Below the pieces are notes generated by a model that was not told the DNA's origin, made no database searches, and was given only the letters and a program-made list of their open reading frames with translations. Shown in pieces: positions 1-5,202 of a DNA stretch of 5,202 nucleotides. A program made the translations under genes and the position numbers. This stretch comes from Castellaniella sp041675725 (lineage in GTDB: Bacteria; Pseudomonadota; Gammaproteobacteria; Burkholderiales; Burkholderiaceae_B): positions 1 to 5,202 of the forward strand of contig NZ_JBAYTI010000106.1 in assembly GCF_041675725.1 (NCBI RefSeq). The letters run 5' to 3'. Each line of letters opens with the position of its first letter. Within the stretch, counting starts at the first letter, position 1.

Positions 1-1
1 G

Positions 2-772
2 CATCTTCCCCCGTCCGGCTCAAGGCCTTTGACCGTCGCTGGCCGGGTGGCTGGCTGGATCACGCCAAGGGCGACCGATAGTCTGGCAAGTATCACGGGG
101 GTACGGGTGACAGACGAAGCCGTGCATGTTGCGGCTGTGCCACGCCAGAGGCTGCCGCTTGACACGCTCATGGCGCATATTGCACAAGTATTGCGCGAAA
201 ATGGCTGCCTGCGAGGCTGGCGCGACGAACTGCTTGATGTCTACGGCGAGGGTCGGCGGCTGTGTGTGCTGGAACGGGCCGCCATGCGGCCGCTGGGCTT
301 GTTGACCAAGGCCGTACACCTCAATGCATGGTCGCCTGACGGCCGGTTGTGGGTGGCCCGCCGCTCACCCACCAAGGCAACCGACCCCGGTAAATGGGAT
401 ACGCTGGTGGGTGGCCTGGTGTCATCGGCAGAACCTTTTGATACCTCGCTGGTGCGGGAATGTTTTGAAGAAGCGGGCCTGCATGCGAGCGATATCAACA
501 ACCGTACGCCGTTGCGCATGGTATTGCGCATGCACCGGCGCCTGCCGGAAGGCTATCAGGTCGAAGATGTCCTGGTCAGTGACTGTGTGTTGGCCCACGA
601 TGTAGTGCCTTGCAACCAGGATGGCGAGGTCAGCGAAATCCGTTTGGCCAGCATGGACGAAGTCTGGTCCTTGTTGGAAGACGACGAATTTACTCAAGAG
701 GCGGAGGCATCCATTCTGGATAGCCTGCTGTTCCGCTACCACCGGGGCGAAACAGCCTGGTCACAGGCCTGA
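2..772 (+). CDS. Nudix hydrolase with N-terminal DUF4743-type domain (5' end outside window)
   Basis: The product is a Nudix-fold pyrophosphohydrolase that cleaves a nucleoside-diphosphate-X type substrate with a divalent metal. Counting from the TTG at 29, a complete Nudix box (GX5EX7REUXEEXGU) lies at residues 129-151 (bases 413-481), with the key G129, E135, R143-E144, E147-E148 and G150 present. Upstream, residues 44-70 contain an LxxNGCLRGWRDELLDVYG-like segment, and residues 83-110 an ERAAMRPLG...AVHLNAW...LWVARR segment. Both resemble the DUF4743 region found before the Nudix domain in fungal Tnr3 and plant Nudix 20/24, which hydrolyse damaged (oxidised) thiamine diphosphates; that substrate is inferred here, not shown. 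The frame is open back to base 2, and the residues before the TTG (SRPLTVAGRVAGW) look like domain interior. The TTG has only a poorly placed AAGG before it, so the true start is probably left of the window. The gene ends at TGA 770-772, 31 nt before phaM, with no terminator between. Confidence 0.88.
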   Translation, partial: HLPPSGSRPLTVAGRVAGWITPRATDSLASITGVRVTDEAVHVAAVPRQRLPLDTLMAHIAQVLRENGCLRGWRDELLDVYGEGRRLCVLERAAMRPLGLLTKAVHLNAWSPDGRLWVARRSPTKATDPGKWDTLVGGLVSSAEPFDTSLVRECFEEAGLHASDINNRTPLRMVLRMHRRLPEGYQVEDVLVSDCVLAHDVVPCNQDGEVSEIRLASMDEVWSLLEDDEFTQEAEASILDSLLFRYHRGETAWSQA

Positions 773-791
773 TTCCCACTCCATGCCTATC

Positions 792-797
792 AAGGAG
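792..797 (+). promoter_or_regulatory. Ribosome binding site of phaM
   Basis: AAGGAG lies six bases before ATG 804. An in-frame ATG also exists at 783, but it lies upstream of this Shine-Dalgarno sequence. The motif therefore decides for 804 as the start. It sits in the 31-nt gap after the Nudix gene, consistent with an internal gene of an operon. Confidence 0.75.
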
Positions 798-803
798 ACG
801 CAG

Positions 804-1712
804 ATGAACAACAATCCTTTTGTGCTTCCCGGCTTCGGACAAAGCGGCCCTCAGGGTCAGAATCCTCTTCTTGCCAGCATGGAAATGATGCGCCAGGCCT
901 GGCAGGGGCTGGCGTCCCCGGGCGGCTTGGACCCCGCCGCGATGGGCAGCTTGATGTCTGTCGAGGAACTGGACAAGCGTATTTCGGATCTGCGGGCTGT
1001 TGAAAACTGGCTGCGCATGAATTTGTCCATGCTCAGCAGTACCATTCAAGGCCTTGAGGTGCAGCGGGCCACGCTTTCCACACTCAAATCCTTTATGGAT
1101 ACTGGCATGGCGACCATGGCGCAGGCTGCGGCGGGCACAGAATCGGCCGCGGCTGGCTTGGGCGGTGCAGACAAAGCCGGTATGGCAAGGCCTCAAAGTA
1201 GTCAGCGCGCCGCCTCTCCGCTCGAAGAAGTACTGGGCATGACACCTGGTGCCGAAAAGGAGACGGCTGCGGCACCGGCTGCACAAGACGAAGCTCCCCG
1301 TGGCCAAAGTGATGAGTCAGACGCCAAACCGGCAGGGCCAGCGGCCGATCCGGCGGAGAGCCCGGGTATGGCGGGCGATGCGCAATCCGATATCGTGGGC
1401 GCGACCGCCTCGGCGGCGCAGGGGTGGTGGAACCTGCTGCAACAACAGTTCCAGTCATTGGCAACGGCGACTGCGGCAAGTACGGAAGGCGCATTTTCCG
1501 AGCTGAAGGGTGCCGCCATGCCGCCTGCCGGCGGGGCAGCCAGGGCGGCAAGCCCGGGTACGGCCAGGAAGGCCGCCAAGGCCGCTACAAAAACCACCGC
1601 CACGGCGGCGAAGAAGGCGGGCAAGAAAACCGCTGCCCGACCCACCACGGCCAAGCGCGCCAGCAAAGCAACCGCGCGCAAAACCGGCGCCGCCCGCAAA
1701 ACGACGGAATGA
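804..1712 (+). CDS. phaM: PhaM-family polyhydroxyalkanoate granule regulatory protein
   Basis: This 302-aa protein matches the layout of PhaM, the multifunctional PHB-granule protein of Ralstonia/Cupriavidus. PhaM there binds and activates the PHB synthase, binds DNA, and helps attach and distribute granules on the nucleoid. Residues 1-35 are a Pro/Gly/Asn-rich start followed by a hydrophobic MEMMRQAWQGL segment. Residues 52-100 form a long predicted helix or coiled coil (EELDKRISDLRAVENWLRMN...), the most recognisable family block. Residues 108-198 are a low-complexity Ala/Pro/Glu/Asp linker. Residues 204-222 are a second conserved-looking amphipathic helix with a GWWNLLQQQFQSL core. Residues 246-302 are a strongly basic Ala/Lys/Thr/Arg tail (AKKAGKKTAARP, AKRASKATARK), like histone H1 and the PAKKA repeats of PhaM, and expected to bind DNA. 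At 302 aa it is somewhat longer than the Ralstonia protein (about 26-27 kDa), mainly through the acidic linker. The start at ATG 804 is set by AAGGAG. The identification is by domain pattern; the tail alone would also fit an AlgP- or H1-like protein. Confidence 0.82.
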   Translation: MNNNPFVLPGFGQSGPQGQNPLLASMEMMRQAWQGLASPGGLDPAAMGSLMSVEELDKRISDLRAVENWLRMNLSMLSSTIQGLEVQRATLSTLKSFMDTGMATMAQAAAGTESAAAGLGGADKAGMARPQSSQRAASPLEEVLGMTPGAEKETAAAPAAQDEAPRGQSDESDAKPAGPAADPAESPGMAGDAQSDIVGATASAAQGWWNLLQQQFQSLATATAASTEGAFSELKGAAMPPAGGAARAASPGTARKAAKAATKTTATAAKKAGKKTAARPTTAKRASKATARKTGAARKTTE

Positions 1713-1741
1713 ATGGCAATACTCGAAACCCACCCTGAAAT

Positions 1742-3121
1742 ATGCTGAACATCGTCATACTCGCTGCCGGAATGGGCAAGCGCATGCAGTCCGATCTCCC
1801 CAAGGTATTGCACCGTATTGCCGGCAAACCCATGCTGGCTCACGTACTGGATAATGCGCGCAAGTTGCAGCCTGACCGCATCGTTGTTGTTACCGGCCAT
1901 GGTGCTGATCGTGTGCAGGCAGCCTTTGAAGGCCAACCCGGGTCGGATGGCCTGATCTTTGCTTTGCAAAACCCTCAGCGCGGTACCGGCCATGCTGTCC
2001 AGCAGGCGTTGCCGCATTTGCTTGAAGGCGGCGCCGACGACGCCACCCTGGTGCTTTATGGCGACGTACCGCTGGTTCAGCCTGATACCTTACGGCGATT
2101 GCTGGGCGTACGCGGCCAGGGGCTTGCCCTTCTGACCGAGACGGTGGCCGATCCGACGGGTTACGGCCGCATCATTCGCAATGCCGACACTGAAATCGCC
2201 CGCATCGTCGAGCATAAAGACGCCAGCGATGCTGAATTGGCCGTGAACGAAGTCAATACCGGTATTCTAGCCGGCCCTACGACCCAACTGCGCGACTGGC
2301 TGGGCCGCATCACCAATGATAATGCGCAGGGCGAGTATTACCTGACGGATGTGGTCGCTCTGGCCGTGGCAGATGCGGTGCCTGTCCGGGCCGCGCAGCC
2401 GGCAGCGTCCTGGGAAACACTGGGCGTGAACAGCCGCTTGCAACAGGCCGAGCTTGAACGAGCCTGGCAGGCGGAGCAGGCGCGCCGGCTGCTGGAAGCA
2501 GGGGTCACACTGGCCGACCCGGCGCGCTTTGATCTGCGGGGTGAACTGGTCTGCGGGCGTGACGTCTTCATTGATGTTGGCTGCGTGTTCGAGGGGCGGG
2601 TCGAACTTGCCGATGGCGTCCATGTCGGCCCTCATTGCGTGTTGCGAGACGCCAGCGTCGGGGCAGGCACGCGCATCGATGCCTATTCTCACGTCGACGG
2701 CGCGCGCGTGGCAGGCGAAGCCCGGGTGGGGCCTTACGCCAGGTTGCGTCCGGGGGCGGATATCGGGCCACAGGCGCACGTCGGCAACTTTGTGGAAATC
2801 AAACAAAGTCTATTGGGTGCGGGGTCCAAGGCGAATCATCTCGCCTATATCGGTGATGCCACGATTGGCGAGCGGGTGAACGTCGGGGCTGGCACCATTA
2901 CCTGCAACTATGATGGGGTTAACAAGCATCGCACGGTTATCGAGGACGACGCATTCATTGGTTCGGACACCCAGTTGGTGGCACCGGTCACCGTGGGCAA
3001 AGGGGCCACGCTGGCGGCCGGTACGACACTTACCCGCGATGCGCCGGCCGGCCAGTTGACGCTTTCCAGGGTGGCGCAGACTACCGTTGAGGGTTGGCAA
3101 CGGCCCATCAAAAACTCCTGA
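1742..3121 (+). CDS. glmU: Bifunctional UDP-GlcNAc pyrophosphorylase / glucosamine-1-phosphate N-acetyltransferase
   Basis: GlmU acts in the cytoplasm. Its C-terminal domain acetylates glucosamine-1-P with acetyl-CoA, and its N-terminal domain then joins GlcNAc-1-P to UTP, giving UDP-GlcNAc for peptidoglycan and LPS. The protein has 459 aa, close to the 456 of E. coli, and aligns along its whole length. The uridyltransferase signature LAAGMGKRM...PK is at residues 7-21, QNPQRGTGHA at 76-85, YGDVP with metal-binding D108 at 106-110, GYGRI at 140-144, EHKDA at 157-161, NTGI at 172-175, NAQGEYYLTD at 194-203 and GVN with N230 at 228-230. Left-handed beta-helix hexapeptide repeats begin near 265. 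Catalytic H366 and Y369 lie in GSKANHLAY, followed by GAGTITCNYDG (382-392) and GSDTQLVAPVTVGKGA (407-422). No key residue appears missing. ATG 1742 is the first possible start because an in-frame TGA lies at 1736-1738. It lacks a clear Shine-Dalgarno sequence, so coupling to phaM 29 nt upstream is plausible. No glmS follows directly. Confidence 0.98.
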   Translation: MLNIVILAAGMGKRMQSDLPKVLHRIAGKPMLAHVLDNARKLQPDRIVVVTGHGADRVQAAFEGQPGSDGLIFALQNPQRGTGHAVQQALPHLLEGGADDATLVLYGDVPLVQPDTLRRLLGVRGQGLALLTETVADPTGYGRIIRNADTEIARIVEHKDASDAELAVNEVNTGILAGPTTQLRDWLGRITNDNAQGEYYLTDVVALAVADAVPVRAAQPAASWETLGVNSRLQQAELERAWQAEQARRLLEAGVTLADPARFDLRGELVCGRDVFIDVGCVFEGRVELADGVHVGPHCVLRDASVGAGTRIDAYSHVDGARVAGEARVGPYARLRPGADIGPQAHVGNFVEIKQSLLGAGSKANHLAYIGDATIGERVNVGAGTITCNYDGVNKHRTVIEDDAFIGSDTQLVAPVTVGKGATLAAGTTLTRDAPAGQLTLSRVAQTTVEGWQRPIKNS

Positions 3122-3145
3122 ACGCCAGGCGGATCACGACCGGAG

Positions 3146-3151
3146 TATATT
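3146..3151 (+). promoter_or_regulatory. Possible -10 element upstream of the MFS gene (weak)
   Basis: TATATT matches the sigma-70 -10 consensus TATAAT at five of six positions. It sits in the only AT-rich patch (about 3145-3160) of the 67-nt gap between glmU and the MFS gene. No good -35 box is seen at 16-18 nt spacing; the bases there are CGCCAG-like. It may therefore be a weak or activator-dependent promoter, or chance. Confidence 0.22.
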
Positions 3152-3175
3152 TAAGACAAACGGGGCTTGAGGGGT

Positions 3176-3181
3176 AGGGGA
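3176..3181 (+). promoter_or_regulatory. Ribosome binding site supporting the TTG start of the MFS gene
   Basis: AGGGGA lies seven bases before TTG 3189, a good Shine-Dalgarno position. An in-frame TGA at 3168-3170 closes the frame just upstream, so TTG 3189 is the outermost usable start. The next in-frame candidate, GTG 3402, has no comparable purine-rich motif before it. Confidence 0.55.
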
Positions 3182-3188
3182 CGCAGGG

Positions 3189-4736
3189 TTGACGCAAGAG
3201 CAGAATTGTACAGATGCATCCGGCGGGGTCGCGGCCGGCGGAAGCCCTGTATCTGGCGCCCCCGCCCAGCCCGCCGCCCCCATCGTTTCGGGGGCCGGCG
3301 TCGGTGCTGCGCAGGCAGACAGCCCCGCGGCCTCTGCCGACACGGCGGTTCCCAGCGCTGCCGCCGCCAGCCGCAAGGCCGCTATTCCTGATGGCCTGCC
3401 CGTGCCGCGCCGGCATTGGGCCACGGTTGTCATGACGCTAGGCATTACCGTAACAGTGCTTGATGCCAGTATGTCCAACGTCGCCCTGCCAGCCATATCC
3501 GCGTCGCTTGGCATTCCGGCCAGCCAGGCGGTATGGGTGGTGCTGGCTTATAGCCTGACGGTGGTTGGTTGCATGCTGCCGCTGGCCGCTCTGGCCGAGC
3601 GTGTGGGTTTTCAATTGATGTTCGGCGTGGGCATGAGCATCTTTCTGCTGACATCACTCTCGTCGGCCTTGTCGTCCACCATGACTCAGCTAGTGGTGTC
3701 GCGTGTCGGGCAGGGGTTGGGGGCGGCCATGCTGATGTGCCTCTTTGGTGGCATCGTGCGCAATATCTATCCACTGAGCCGCCTGAGCGCCGGCATCGGT
3801 CTCAACGCGTTCGTGGTCGGGATCATGGCCGTGCTGGGGCCGACGCTGGGCGCTCTGATGCTGCAGTGGTTTACATGGCCCGCCATTTTTCTGGTCAATA
3901 TTCCACTTGGCTTGGTCACCTTTCTCGGCCTGCGTACGCTGCCCGATATTCCACGCCGTTCCGGGCCCTTCGACTGGACGGCCTGTGCCCTGAGCGCTGC
4001 CTTGTTCGCGCTGGCCTTGTTCGGCCTGGAAACGGTGGGCCGTGATCTTGCCCTTGCGGGTCTGTGCCTAGGGGTTGCCGCCGTGATTGCCTGGATATTG
4101 CTGCGGCGTTCCTGGGGGCAGCCAGCGCCCGTTGTGCCGGTCGACCTGCTGCGTATTCGCTCTATCGGTTATGCAGTGGCCGCCTCGGCTTTTTTCTTTG
4201 CGGCTCAAATGGCCGCTTTCGTGGCTCTGCCCTTTTACTTCAAGACGGTTTACGGGGCGTCTTATGCCCTGGTGGGGCTTTATCTGGGCACCTGGGCCAT
4301 AGGCGGTGCCTTGATGGCGCCTCTTTCAGCTTATGTGGCAGGGCGTTTTCCCGTTGCCGTCCTGTGTGCCTTGGGCGCCATCGTCATGATGTTGGGCCTG
4401 AGTGGGGTTCTGTTGGCGCCACAGGGTAATGTGCTGGCGTGGTTGCTGGTCAGCATGTTTTTGGGAGGTATCGGTTTCGGCTTCTTCCAGACACCCAATA
4501 ATCGGGCAATGCTGGGCGGGACGCCGCGCCATCGCAGCGGCGCTGCAGGCGGCATGCAGGCGACCACGCGTGTGTTCGGGCAAGGGGTGGGCACCGCCTG
4601 TGTGGGGGTGGCGTTTCAGCTGAGTACGGCGCATGGCGCTGCATTTGGTGTGGGCGTGGCCGCCCTTTTTGCGCTGGCCGCGTTGACGGTCAATGTCGTC
4701 CGGCACTTCGACCCTACCCCGGACGCCCGTTTCTGA
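3189..4736 (+). CDS. MFS transporter, DHA2 (EmrB-like) family, 14 TM
   Basis: This 515-aa inner-membrane protein is a probable proton-driven exporter of the drug:H+ antiporter-2 (DHA2) type; its substrate is unknown. About 14 hydrophobic segments can be read, roughly at residues 77-101, 114-136, 141-163, 168-193, 200-225, 228-250, 262-282, 286-305, 327-351, 359-384, 388-410, 416-440, 461-478 and 484-504. The family signature LDASMSNVALPAI is at 91-103. The antiporter motif C (VLGPTLGALML) is at 215-225 in TM5. Motif A between TM2 and TM3 reads LAERVGFQLMF (135-145) and lacks the usual arginine pair. Residues 2-72 before TM1 are an Ala/Pro/Gly/Ser-rich, probably disordered cytoplasmic extension, longer than usual for the family. 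The TTG start is chosen for its Shine-Dalgarno sequence and the close upstream stop; GTG 3402 (residue 72) would give a more typical 444-aa protein. The gene follows glmU by 67 nt and is nearly joined to the following glycosyltransferase gene. Confidence 0.9.
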   Translation: MTQEQNCTDASGGVAAGGSPVSGAPAQPAAPIVSGAGVGAAQADSPAASADTAVPSAAAASRKAAIPDGLPVPRRHWATVVMTLGITVTVLDASMSNVALPAISASLGIPASQAVWVVLAYSLTVVGCMLPLAALAERVGFQLMFGVGMSIFLLTSLSSALSSTMTQLVVSRVGQGLGAAMLMCLFGGIVRNIYPLSRLSAGIGLNAFVVGIMAVLGPTLGALMLQWFTWPAIFLVNIPLGLVTFLGLRTLPDIPRRSGPFDWTACALSAALFALALFGLETVGRDLALAGLCLGVAAVIAWILLRRSWGQPAPVVPVDLLRIRSIGYAVAASAFFFAAQMAAFVALPFYFKTVYGASYALVGLYLGTWAIGGALMAPLSAYVAGRFPVAVLCALGAIVMMLGLSGVLLAPQGNVLAWLLVSMFLGGIGFGFFQTPNNRAMLGGTPRHRSGAAGGMQATTRVFGQGVGTACVGVAFQLSTAHGAAFGVGVAALFALAALTVNVVRHFDPTPDARF

Positions 4737-4738
4737 GG
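4735..4738 (+). promoter_or_regulatory. Ribosome binding site overlapping the MFS stop codon
   Basis: GAGG shares its GA with the TGA stop (4734-4736) of the MFS gene. It lies five bases from ATG 4744 but only two from ATG 4741, so the second ATG of the tandem pair is the better start. The overlap implies translational coupling between exporter and glycosyltransferase. Confidence 0.5.
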
Positions 4739-4743
4739 CCATG

Positions 4744-5202
4744 ATGCGCATTCTGCAATTGAATTTCGAACGAGGCTGGCGGGGCGGGGAACGTCAAACC
4801 TTATTGACCATGCATCAGCTCTCCTTGCTGGGCCATGAAGTTGAACTGCTGGCGCGCAAGGGTGAAGAACTGGCCCAGCGGGCGGCGGATCTTGGCTTTG
4901 TGGTGCATGATTGCACTGGTGTGCCGGCGGTTTGCCGTTTCCTGCTGGCTCGGGGGCGGCAGTATGAGGTCATGCACGCGCAGACCGCCAACATGATGAG
5001 TTGGCTGGCTTTTTTAAGGCCCTGGGTCAAGGCGCGCGTGGTCTTCACTCGCCGGACCGCCTTTCCATTGCGCAAGCATGAGTCGCGCAATGCCTGGAAA
5101 TGGCGGCAGGCCGATACCCTGGTCGCCATCAGCGATGCAGCGGCGGCAGAACCCCGCCGCCTGGGCTTCGATGTGACCATCATCCCCAGCGCTGTGGAAC
5201 AC
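4744..5202 (+). CDS. Glycosyltransferase family 4, N-terminal part (3' end outside window)
   Basis: The first 153 residues of a GT-B fold glycosyltransferase, which would transfer a sugar from a nucleotide-sugar donor, probably onto LPS, capsule or another envelope glycan at the cytoplasmic face of the inner membrane. The start MRILQLNFERGWRGGERQTL has the beta-strand then Gly-rich acceptor-side loop typical of GT4 N-terminal domains (GWRGGE at residues 11-16). HQLSLLGHEVELLARKG follows as the next Rossmann element. MHAQTANMMSW (77-87) and VVFTRRTAFP (99-108) resemble the HxH/TRR-type blocks of LPS-core GT4 enzymes. VAISDAAAAE (127-136) and IIPSAVEH (146-153) match the inter-domain VaxSxxxxxx...VIPsGVE region. 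The donor-binding C-terminal domain with its EX7E motif lies beyond the window, as GT4 enzymes usually have about 340-400 aa. The start could also be ATG 4741; 4744 fits the Shine-Dalgarno spacing better. Donor and acceptor cannot be told from this part. Confidence 0.85.
   Translation, partial: MRILQLNFERGWRGGERQTLLTMHQLSLLGHEVELLARKGEELAQRAADLGFVVHDCTGVPAVCRFLLARGRQYEVMHAQTANMMSWLAFLRPWVKARVVFTRRTAFPLRKHESRNAWKWRQADTLVAISDAAAAEPRRLGFDVTIIPSAVEH

Noticed and set aside
783..803. Alternative phaM start at ATG 783
   Set aside because: The clear AAGGAG at 792-797 lies inside this extension and is ideally placed for ATG 804, so the earlier ATG is unlikely to be used.
690..1307. Minus-strand open frame of 205 codons across the Nudix-phaM junction
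   Set aside because: It is antisense to two real genes, its Arg/His/Cys-rich composition is typical of shadow frames, and no domain is seen.
1551..1709. Lys/Ala-rich repetitive stretch considered as a DNA tandem repeat
   Set aside because: The repetition is in amino-acid composition (Ala, Lys, Thr codons) without a regular DNA period, and is explained by the histone-like tail of PhaM.
1202..2017. Long minus-strand open frame (271 codons) opposite phaM and the glmU start
   Set aside because: It spans two well-supported + strand genes. Its Ala/Val-rich translation mirrors the Ala/Lys-rich codons of phaM, and it shows no recognisable domain, so it is a GC-driven shadow frame.
3046..3054. GC-rich palindrome (GCCGGCCGGC-like) in the 3' part of glmU
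   Set aside because: It lies inside conserved coding sequence, and such CCGG runs are common in GC-rich genomes; no repeat of it was noticed elsewhere.
3114..3146. Possible terminator after glmU (ACTCC at 3114-3118 pairing with GGAGT at 3142-3146; CCTG/CAGG at 3117-3129)
   Set aside because: The stems are only 4-5 bp, one with a 23-nt loop, and no T-run follows. They are too weak to be an intrinsic terminator.

Overview
The window reads as an ordinary chromosomal stretch of a GC-rich betaproteobacterium. The evidence is a PhaM-type polyhydroxybutyrate granule protein with a histone-H1-like Lys/Ala tail, together with a GC-biased third codon position throughout. The overall style points towards Alcaligenaceae (Bordetella/Achromobacter/Pusillimonas-like) or a close relative. 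This placement is by recognition only; no search was run.

All five genes lie on the + strand and are tightly packed. (1) The 3' part of a Nudix hydrolase with an N-terminal DUF4743-type domain runs off the left edge. (2) After 31 nt comes phaM, a PHB-granule/nucleoid linker protein. (3) After 29 nt comes a complete glmU, the bifunctional enzyme that makes UDP-GlcNAc. (4) After a 67-nt gap, the only one with an AT-rich patch, comes a 14-TM DHA2-type MFS exporter starting at TTG. (5) Its stop codon overlaps the ribosome binding site of a family-4 glycosyltransferase that runs off the right edge.

Functionally this is a mix of housekeeping and envelope genes. GlmU supplies UDP-GlcNAc for peptidoglycan and LPS, and the glycosyltransferase probably uses a nucleotide sugar in envelope glycan assembly. 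The exporter's substrate cannot be read from sequence. The Nudix enzyme probably cleans up a damaged or unwanted nucleotide-type diphosphate, and PhaM manages carbon-storage granules. The short gaps suggest co-transcription of Nudix-phaM-glmU and of MFS-glycosyltransferase, perhaps as one long unit.

I found no RNA gene, mobile element, CRISPR array, long repeat or convincing terminator. Every intergenic gap is under 70 nt. I see no previously undescribed system. The items worth a second look are details of translation starts and protein architecture.
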